Shown one piece after another: positions 5,446 to 10,703 of a stretch of 10,703 bases of DNA. The notes below the pieces were generated by a model that saw nothing but the letters and a program-made list of their open reading frames with translations, searched no databases and was not told where the DNA came from. The position numbers and the translations under genes were made by a program. The stretch comes from Phoenicimicrobium sp964438695. GTDB lineage: Bacteria > Atribacterota > Phoenicimicrobiia > Phoenicimicrobiales > Phoenicimicrobiaceae. The DNA lies in contig CAYTKP010000028.1 of assembly GCA_964438695.1 (NCBI GenBank), positions 1-10,703 on the forward strand, read 5' to 3'. Numbering within the stretch: position 1 is the first letter of the stretch; every line of letters begins with the position of its first letter.

Positions 5446-7167
5446 TTAACCTGAAGCAACTCTTAGAACTTCATCAATAGTGGTAATTCCTTCACAAACC
5501 TTTTTTATACCATCTTCCTTTAAGGTGCACATACCTTCCTGGAGGGCAGTTTCCCTCAGTTTTCTGTTACTAACATTTTTAGTAATTAATTCTCTCATAG
5601 TGTCAGTAATAATCATCAACTCAAAGAGAGCTATTCTTCCTTTATACCCCGTACCTTTACAGTTAGGGCATCCTTCACCCTTATATAAGGTTATCTTAGA
5701 ACCATTTATCTCGTATATATTTATAATTTTTTCTATATCAGGAGTTATTTTTAATTCCTTTTTGCATTTTGGGCATATTCTTCTGACTAATCTTTGGGCA
5801 ATAACGCCAATTACGGAAGAAGAAATTAAAAAGGGCTCAATCCCCATATCAATCAATCTTATAACCGAACTAGGTGCATCATTAGTATGAAGAGTACTTA
5901 AGACAAGATGCCCAGTAAGAGCGGCCTGAACGGCAATTTCAGCTGTTTCTCTATCTCTAATCTCTCCTACTAACATAATATCGGGGTCTTGTCGCAAAAA
6001 ACTTCTCAATCCCGCAGCAAATGTAAGTCCAATTTTAGGTTTAGCCTGAATTTGGCTAATTCCTTTTAATCTATATTCTACTGGATCTTCAATAGTCATA
6101 ATTTTTTTTTCATTTGAATTTAACAAATTTAAAGCAGTATATAGAGTAGTAGATTTTCCGCTTCCTGTCGGGCCTGTAACTAAAATTATACCATTTGGTT
6201 TTTTAATTAAAGATATAAATTTAGGAAGAATATCATTAGAAAAACCCAAAGAATCCAAATCTAATAAAATACTTGCCGGGTCTAATATTCTTAATACTGC
6301 ACTTTCTCCATTTACTGTAGGGACAGTGGAGACCCTGATGTTTATATTTCTTCCTCCAACATTAACTTGAATTCTGCCATCTTGAGGTAATCTCCTTTCG
6401 GCAATATCCAAATCTGACATTATTTTGATTCGAGAAATAACAGCCAAATGCAAACTTTTTGGGAGAGACATTACATCATGTAATATACCATCAATTCGGT
6501 AACGAACTCTAAGAGTGTCCTCACCGAATAATTCTATGTGAATATCACTGGCTTTCTCTTTAACCGCCCTTAAAATTATCAGGTTAACTAAAGCAATTAT
6601 CGGAGCTTCTTCACCTTTATCTATAGCAGAAATATCACTAACTTCTTTTTCTTCCTCTTTTAATACAGTAACTTGCATATTTTCAATCTTACCAATTACC
6701 TGGTCCCATTCATCGGTGATCCCAAATACTTCATCTAAAGCTTTGTTGATATCTTCACCATAAGACAATACCGGATCAATCTCATAGCCTAACCTTATTT
6801 TTAGTTCATCATGGGCAAAAACATCTAAAGGGTTAGCCATCGCCACTGTTAATGTATTTTCTTCTTTATCTATAGCGATAAGTTGATGTCTTCTGGCCAT
6901 TTCTTCAGGAATTAAAACTACTATAGTGGGATCAATATTTACTTCGTTTAAATTTACGTATTTTACTCCAATTTCATCAGCTAGAGCAAGCATCATTTCG
7001 TCTTTTTTAAGTATGTCCAATTCAATAATTATCTTTTGCAGGTCATTTCCAGTACTCTTCTGAATTTTTGAGATTCTATCTAATTGTTCATCAGTAATTA
7101 AATTCCTCTTATATAATATATCTAATAGGAAGTCCCCAGTAATACTTTTGTTTACAATTTTCTTCAT
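5446..7167 (-). CDS. pilB: type IV pilus assembly ATPase PilB (GspE family)
   Basis: This 573-residue cytosolic hexameric ATPase powers pilin polymerisation. The N-terminal region (about residues 12-150) is an MshEN-like (T2SSE_N) domain. The ATPase core starts near 185, with the Walker A GPTGSGKST at 332-340, Asp box IEDPVEY at 359-365, Walker B region DPDIMLVGEIRD at 394-405, and His box TGHLVLSTLHTND at 418-430. Two CxxC pairs (C465/C468, C500/C503) form the usual zinc site. A complete GspE signature argues for an active extension motor rather than PilT, which lacks the N-terminal domain and zinc motif. The MshEN signature RLG..L...G is degraded twice (F13-L-L and N22; D42-L-Q and D51), so cyclic-di-GMP binding is unlikely. 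The ATG has GGAGG four bases upstream. The gene begins 30 bases after the DUF3307 gene. Confidence 0.96.
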   Translation of the reverse strand: MKKIVNKSITGDFLLDILYKRNLITDEQLDRISKIQKSTGNDLQKIIIELDILKKDEMMLALADEIGVKYVNLNEVNIDPTIVVLIPEEMARRHQLIAIDKEENTLTVAMANPLDVFAHDELKIRLGYEIDPVLSYGEDINKALDEVFGITDEWDQVIGKIENMQVTVLKEEEKEVSDISAIDKGEEAPIIALVNLIILRAVKEKASDIHIELFGEDTLRVRYRIDGILHDVMSLPKSLHLAVISRIKIMSDLDIAERRLPQDGRIQVNVGGRNINIRVSTVPTVNGESAVLRILDPASILLDLDSLGFSNDILPKFISLIKKPNGIILVTGPTGSGKSTTLYTALNLLNSNEKKIMTIEDPVEYRLKGISQIQAKPKIGLTFAAGLRSFLRQDPDIMLVGEIRDRETAEIAVQAALTGHLVLSTLHTNDAPSSVIRLIDMGIEPFLISSSVIGVIAQRLVRRICPKCKKELKITPDIEKIINIYEINGSKITLYKGEGCPNCKGTGYKGRIALFELMIITDTMRELITKNVSNRKLRETALQEGMCTLKEDGIKKVCEGITTIDEVLRVASG

Positions 7168-7197
7168 TTTTCCTCCATTGTCGTATAATACAAAAGT

Positions 7198-7962
7198 TTA
7201 AATCATTTTTAATGCTAACCCAACGAATATTGCCAACGATGTATTAATAATCCTTTTTAAATTATATACTTTTTCTATTCTTTCTGCACTCATCTGGTAG
7301 GGAATAAAACTTATAATTACAAAACATATAAAAATTATAATAATATATTTATCATCTAAATACTGAGCAGAGAGAGTTAAAAGTAAACGATAAGATTTGT
7401 CTATGGTTTGATTTTCTGGTATTTTAATATTTAATATTTTTTGTACTTTCGATTTTTTAGGGTTATCAAGGTTATCAGGAGTACCTTCTTCTATGTGCAT
7501 AAGTAAAATGGGTATAAAAAATATAGAAGTAATATATCCTATTAAATTTATAATCAATATATCATTATTATAAACTTCTATCAAGTAATTAAAAAAAACA
7601 TTATTAAATGGAAAGACTAATAGATAACTTTTATTAAAGTTAACAGTTAAAACAGCAATGGTTGCAATATGTAAAATCTGATCAAGTAAAAATATTCTCA
7701 AACTCTGGTTATTTATTTTTTTTGAATATTCTAATTTTATTTTATCAATTACAGTATGAGACAAGAATATAATTGAAAGGATCATTACATATTTTGGGTC
7801 TTCCAAATAGGGGAAGGTAAAGAAAATTGAAAAGATTAACACTATTGCGGTATGTAGTATTACTCCCCATTCACTATTCATCTTTATATTAAATATTCGT
7901 TTCGTTTGAAGGGGGAAATCTGCAACAATATGTGCCAATAACAATCTATAAAATAGTGACAT
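7198..7962 (-). CDS. DUF3307 family membrane protein
   Basis: This is a 254-residue polytopic membrane protein of unknown function. The start YRLLLAHIVADFPLQTKR matches the DUF3307 opening with H11, D15 and Q19, followed by H37, SHTVIDKIK (68-76) and FLLDQILHI (91-99); conserved His/Asp/Gln residues are typical of the family. Hydrophobic segments lie near 33-50, 58-71, 91-106, 134-155, 206-221 and 239-252. The linker near 158-190 is polar and Lys-rich, probably on the cytoplasmic side. The ATG at 7962 has GGAG nine bases upstream. The gene lies just ahead of pilB (30-base gap), so it may be co-transcribed with the pilus genes, but I know of no established functional link. No enzymatic activity should be assigned. 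Confidence 0.87.
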   Translation of the reverse strand: MSLFYRLLLAHIVADFPLQTKRIFNIKMNSEWGVILHTAIVLIFSIFFTFPYLEDPKYVMILSIIFLSHTVIDKIKLEYSKKINNQSLRIFLLDQILHIATIAVLTVNFNKSYLLVFPFNNVFFNYLIEVYNNDILIINLIGYITSIFFIPILLMHIEEGTPDNLDNPKKSKVQKILNIKIPENQTIDKSYRLLLTLSAQYLDDKYIIIIFICFVIISFIPYQMSAERIEKVYNLKRIINTSLAIFVGLALKMI

Positions 7963-7989
7963 TGGTCAAATCTCCAATTAAAACAGCAC

Positions 7990-8014
7990 ACAGTATCGAT
8001 TATATAGATACTGT
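7990..8014. repeat. 8-bp-arm palindrome before the DUF3307 gene
   Basis: ACAGTATC (7990-7997) and GATACTGT (8007-8014) are perfect arms around a 9-base AT loop, in the gap between the yqeG stop (8018) and the DUF3307 Shine-Dalgarno. No T-tract follows in the direction of transcription. The ACAGTATCGA sequence also occurs at 4266-4275 in the gap before pilC, suggesting related elements. Confidence 0.55.
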
Positions 8015-8017
8015 TAT

Positions 8018-8548
8018 CTAGGGCCAATTGGAAACTTCTTTTTTTATTATACCTCTTTTCAACCAGAATGAGATGATAATTCTTTCTAAGGTACGTTGAG
8101 GAAATGTTCCTATTGCATCTCTATTAATTATAGGGGAAACTAAAATAGTAAAAAGTTTTAATCTGTTCCCTCCCCAAATATCAGTAAATATCTGATCTCC
8201 AATCACCACTGTCTCATCTTTTTTTGTATTCAAAATTTTTAAACCATTAATAAAACTCATGCTAAAGGGCTTAATGATTTTTGAGTAATAAGGGACACCA
8301 AATATTTCCGCAAACTTTTTGACTCTTTTAGATCGAGTATTAGAGACTATACATATTTTTAGTCCTAATTTTTTTGCTTCTTTTACCCAATCAATAACTT
8401 CTTGGTTAATTTCATTTTTTCCCCAAGCCACCAAAGTATTATCTAAGTCAACAATAATACCCCTTATCTTTTTCATTTTTTTTAACTTCTTCAAGTCTAT
8501 ATTGTAAATTGAATTTATATAAACTTTTGGTTTTAAAAAATTGAACAA
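8018..8548 (-). CDS. yqeG: YqeG family HAD phosphatase
   Basis: This 176-residue HAD-superfamily hydrolase is of the YqeG type, whose eukaryotic and plant relatives dephosphorylate phosphatidylglycerophosphate to phosphatidylglycerol; the bacterial substrate is less certain. Motif I is DLDNTL (34-39, nucleophile D34 and acid/base D36), motif II is the SNT at 69-71, motif III is K93, and motif IV is GDQIFTD (117-123). There is only a small cap, as expected. The start is TTG at 8548-8546, with AGAGGA seven bases upstream. The N-terminal FLKPKVYINSIYNIDLKKLK matches the family N-terminus, which supports this start over an internal ATG at residue 25. It lies between udk and the DUF3307 gene, and a 40-bp palindrome precedes it. 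Confidence 0.88.
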   Translation of the reverse strand: MFNFLKPKVYINSIYNIDLKKLKKMKKIRGIIVDLDNTLVAWGKNEINQEVIDWVKEAKKLGLKICIVSNTRSKRVKKFAEIFGVPYYSKIIKPFSMSFINGLKILNTKKDETVVIGDQIFTDIWGGNRLKLFTILVSPIINRDAIGTFPQRTLERIIISFWLKRGIIKKEVSNWP

Positions 8549-8563
8549 TTCTCTATCCTCTTT

Positions 8564-8603
8564 TTAGTATTTAGTGAATAGTTAACTATTCACTAAATAC
8601 TAA
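8564..8603. repeat. 40-bp perfect palindrome between udk and yqeG
   Basis: Twenty bases (8564-8583) are followed directly by their exact reverse complement (8584-8603); the centre is GTTAAC. The arms carry TTAGTATTTAGTG. It ends about 16 bases before the yqeG TTG start, so as RNA it would make a very stable hairpin next to the ribosome site. After it the minus strand reads AAAGAGG, not a U-tract. The segment CTAAATACTAACGGCTAT at 8593-8610 recurs inverted, with one mismatch, at 260-277. It is best explained as a palindromic repeat element, possibly with attenuator or mRNA-stabilising effect. Confidence 0.85.
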
Positions 8604-8618
8604 CGGCTATATACTAAT

Positions 8619-9230
8619 TTAGGTTCGGGATTTTATTTTACTTACTATAATATCAATTGCTACATCATTCAAACCACCCTGAGGAACAACAATATCAGCA
8701 TACCTTTTCGAAGGTTCCACAAACTGCAAAAACATTGGTTTTACTACATTTAAATACTGTTCAATCACTGATTCCATAGTTCGTCCTCTTTCTTTGGTAT
8801 CCCTCATCAGTCTTCTTATAAATCTTTCATCTTCATCAGCATCAACATAAATTTTAATATCTAAAAGGTCTCTTATTCTCTCTTCTTCTAACACTAAAAT
8901 TCCTTCTAATATAATTATATCTTGAGGAAAAACTTTTTCTGTCTCCTTTTTACGAGTATAATCAGTAAATGAATATATAGGTTTTTCAATCTCTTCTCCT
9001 CTAATTAATTTCTTTAAATGTTCTATCAAAAGATCATTATCAAAGGCTGAGGGATGATCGAAGTTTATTTGCTTCCTCTCTTTTAAAGGAAGATGTCTTA
9101 AATCTTTATAGTATGCATCTTGCTGAATTACTACTACATTTACTCCTTTTAAACTTTCATATATCCGATTAGCAACTGTAGTTTTTCCTGATCCAGTTCC
9201 TCCAGCAATACCTATTATTAACGGTTTCAT
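8619..9230 (-). CDS. udk: uridine kinase
   Basis: This 203-residue cytosolic enzyme phosphorylates uridine and cytidine to UMP and CMP with ATP or GTP in pyrimidine salvage. The Walker A GGTGSGKT is at 10-17. IQQDAYYKDL (35-44), NFDHPSAFD (56-64), the nucleoside-site YSFTDYTR (86-93), LEGIL (108-112) and the lid RLMRDTKERGR (140-150) are all typical of Udk. The length matches the family. I start at the ATG at 9230, which gives MKPLIIGIAGG and has AAGGAG eight bases upstream. An ATG at 9281 would add 17 residues (MTNLVPGTFF...) that are just the translation of the GTGCC(T/A)GGCAC repeat. It follows mltG across that inverted repeat. Phosphoribulokinase-like proteins share the fold, but the motifs favour uridine kinase. 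Confidence 0.95.
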   Translation of the reverse strand: MKPLIIGIAGGTGSGKTTVANRIYESLKGVNVVVIQQDAYYKDLRHLPLKERKQINFDHPSAFDNDLLIEHLKKLIRGEEIEKPIYSFTDYTRKKETEKVFPQDIIILEGILVLEEERIRDLLDIKIYVDADEDERFIRRLMRDTKERGRTMESVIEQYLNVVKPMFLQFVEPSKRYADIVVPQGGLNDVAIDIIVSKIKSRT

Positions 9231-9242
9231 AAACTTTCTCCT

Positions 9243-9322
9243 TAAAATGTAAAAAAAAGTGCCTGGCACTAAATTTGTCATAAATGTAAAAAAAGGTGCC
9301 AGGCACTTTTTTTTACATTTTA
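9243..9322. repeat. 27-bp inverted repeat with GTGCC(T/A)GGCAC cores
   Basis: The left arm (9243-9269) and right arm (9296-9322) are perfect reverse complements of 27 bases, separated by 26. The structure can also be read as two tandem copies of one palindromic unit. Copy 2 (9282-9320, centre 9301) is nearly perfect, with arms AAATGTAAAAAAAGGTGCC and GGCACTTTTTTTTACATTT. Copy 1 has a degraded right half. The right arm includes the mltG stop codon (9315-9313) and its last codons. On the minus strand GTGCC.GGCAC followed by eight Ts (9258-9251) looks like a short intrinsic terminator, so partial termination before udk is possible. The core resembles dispersed REP-like repeats seen in many bacteria. 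Confidence 0.85.
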
Positions 9323-10260
9323 TTTTTTAAATGTTCTTGATAAGTCTTAGAAAAAATATGTCTTCCATTTTCTCCTAATACGAAATATAACCAATCAGTT
9401 TCCGTAGGTTCAATGGCGGCAATGATTGAGTCAAGCCCAGGATTACAAATTGGTCCGGGGGGGAGACCTTTGTAAAGGTATGTATTATAGGGTGAGCCTA
9501 TTTTTAAATCAGATTCTTCTAACTTTTCCTTTGGTTTCCCTAAGATATATTGAATAGTGGCACAAGATTGTAATTTCATACCATTTTTCAACCTATTATG
9601 AAATACGGAGGAAACTTTACTTTTCTCATCATTATATTTTGCTTCTTTTTCAATTATGGAAGCCAGGGTTATTATTTCATCCAAAGAAAATTGGCTCTTT
9701 TCAATTTTAGGTTTAAGTTCATCCATTACCCGATTAAAATTTAATAATAGAAGTTTAAGCATATTTTCTGAACCATATCCTTTTGGCACTTCATAGGTAT
9801 CAGGAAATAAATACCCTTCCCAGTTTTTTTCACCATTTTTTATCAGATTTATAAACGATTCCTTTTCGACAATCTCTTTTTCATCTAACAATTCGGCTAT
9901 TTGGTCACAATTATAACCTTCGGGAATGGTAATTTTATACAAAACAACTTCCCCTTTGGCTAATTTTTCTAAAATTTGTATCATATTCATTGCTGGACTT
10001 AATCTATATTCTCCATATTTTAATTTTTCTTCTAATTTTGTTAATTTTATCAAAATTCTCATTATATAATTATTTTTTACAATTATCTCATTATCCTCTA
10101 AAATATTTACTATTTCACTTGCGTTGGTACCAGGTGGGATAATAACAATTTTGTAGATTGAGGAGTTTTCGTTAAGAGGAAAATATATTGCGGTAAAAAA
10201 TAAAATAATAATTAAAAATACTAAAGAAAATATAAAAAATAATTTATGGATAAAATTCAT
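9313..10260 (-). CDS. mltG: endolytic murein transglycosylase MltG (YceG family)
   Basis: This 315-residue single-pass membrane protein cleaves nascent peptidoglycan glycan strands and is thought to set their length. The N-terminal hydrophobic helix spans about 7-27 as an uncleaved anchor, and the rest faces outside. A LysM-like segment with IPPGTNASEIVNIL lies at about 41-54. The catalytic region includes GYLFPDTYEVP (149-159), TLASIIEKEA with the catalytic Glu204, VSSVFHNRLKNGMKLQ (216-231), and the C-terminal SPYNTYLYKGLPPGPICNPG (256-275). The ATG at 10260 comes only three bases after the ruvX stop, with a poor Shine-Dalgarno (AAAGAG), so translation is probably coupled to ruvX. The final codons and stop lie in the right arm of the 27-bp inverted repeat, whose insertion may have reset the C-terminus. 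Confidence 0.95.
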   Translation of the reverse strand: MNFIHKLFFIFSLVFLIIILFFTAIYFPLNENSSIYKIVIIPPGTNASEIVNILEDNEIIVKNNYIMRILIKLTKLEEKLKYGEYRLSPAMNMIQILEKLAKGEVVLYKITIPEGYNCDQIAELLDEKEIVEKESFINLIKNGEKNWEGYLFPDTYEVPKGYGSENMLKLLLLNFNRVMDELKPKIEKSQFSLDEIITLASIIEKEAKYNDEKSKVSSVFHNRLKNGMKLQSCATIQYILGKPKEKLEESDLKIGSPYNTYLYKGLPPGPICNPGLDSIIAAIEPTETDWLYFVLGENGRHIFSKTYQEHLKNKM

Positions 10261-10263
10261 ATT

Positions 10264-10686
10264 TTACTCTTTGTCTATCATCCTTTTATCTAAATATGAT
10301 TGAAGAATAATTACGGCTGACATCTTATCAATAACTTTTTTTCGCTTCTTTCGGCTCCTATCAGCTTGAATTAGTAACTTCTCTGCCTTGGAAGTGCTTA
10401 AACGTTCATCTTCTAATTCTACTGGTACTTGATGAATATTTTTAATTTTCTGGGCAAAGCAAAGAGATTTTTCTGCCTGCTTACCCAAAGTTCCATTCAT
10501 ATTTTTTGGCAATCCTAAAATAATTTTTTCAACATTGTATTTATCGATTAATTTTTTAATTTTTTTAAGGTTTTCATCTTCAGTGGTTGAAGGAATTGTC
10601 GGTAGTCCTTGAGCGGTAATTCCTAACTCATCGCTTATTGCAATTCCAATCCTTTTTTCACCTAAATCTATACCTAAAATTCGCAT
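10264..10686 (-). CDS. ruvX: RuvX/YqgF family Holliday junction resolvase-like nuclease
   Basis: This 140-residue cytosolic RNase H-fold nuclease is proposed to resolve Holliday junctions; E. coli YqgF is also implicated in 16S pre-rRNA 5' maturation. Family motifs are complete: GIDLGEKRIGIAISDE at 5-20 with catalytic D7, IILGLPKNMNG at 55-65, DERLST at 93-98 with E94, and VIDKMSAVIILQSYLD at 118-133 with D120. The length is normal. The ATG at 10686 has GGAG nine bases upstream, close to the right edge, so any promoter lies outside. It leads the ruvX-mltG-udk order; in Clostridia this often follows alaS, which could lie beyond the edge. Confidence 0.96.
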   Translation of the reverse strand: MRILGIDLGEKRIGIAISDELGITAQGLPTIPSTTEDENLKKIKKLIDKYNVEKIILGLPKNMNGTLGKQAEKSLCFAQKIKNIHQVPVELEDERLSTSKAEKLLIQADRSRKKRKKVIDKMSAVIILQSYLDKRMIDKE

Positions 10687-10703
10687 AAATCAATTCTCCA
10701 ATT

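Noticed and set aside
9231..9281. 17-residue N-terminal extension of uridine kinase from an upstream ATG
   Set aside because: The added residues are the translation of the palindromic repeat, and the ATG at 9230 has a strong Shine-Dalgarno and the family-typical start.
234..9322. CRISPR array
   Set aside because: The repeated palindromes are scattered, differ in sequence and are not spaced by regular spacers; no cas gene is present.

Overview
The window is AT-rich, and every gene I accept is read from the minus strand, so biological order runs from high to low coordinates. It suggests an anaerobic, Firmicutes-like or candidate-phylum bacterium (an Atribacterota or Thermotogota-type lineage would fit). 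The reasons are low GC, strong AAGGAG-type Shine-Dalgarno (SD) sites and a ruvX-mltG-udk order common in Clostridia. The sequence alone does not fix the taxon. I saw no rRNA, tRNA, CRISPR array or intact transposase gene.

Layout in transcription order. (1) Housekeeping block, 10686-8018: ruvX (Holliday-junction resolvase-like nuclease), mltG (peptidoglycan lytic transglycosylase), udk (uridine kinase) and a YqeG-type HAD phosphatase. (2) A DUF3307 membrane protein, 7962-7198. (3) Type IV pilus block, 7167-3027: pilB (assembly ATPase), a GAF + HD-GYP-like protein where pilT often lies, and pilC (inner-membrane platform). (4) Two tandem, closely related sigma-70 factors of the SigB/SigF type, 2938-1413. 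(5) Two tandem paralogous small proteins of unknown function, 1323-901 and 784-332, each built from two similar beta-rich halves. (6) A 321-base gap (11-331), then the first three codons of another gene that runs off the left edge.

The tight spacing from pilB to pilC suggests co-transcription and a shared role in pilus assembly or its control. The sigma pair and the small-protein pair follow directly and may be regulatory or accessory to it; this is inference from position only. Two modules normally tied to cyclic-di-GMP look degenerate here: the HD-GYP protein has Tyr in place of the His of its HD dyad, and the PilB N-terminal (MshEN-like) domain lacks the signature Arg and Gly residues.

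The most unusual DNA-level feature is that most intergenic gaps above about 50 bases hold a perfect or near-perfect palindrome. These include a 40-bp perfect palindrome before yqeG and a 27-bp inverted repeat that overlaps the mltG stop codon. They differ in sequence and look like several families of small palindromic (REP-like) elements rather than classical terminators.
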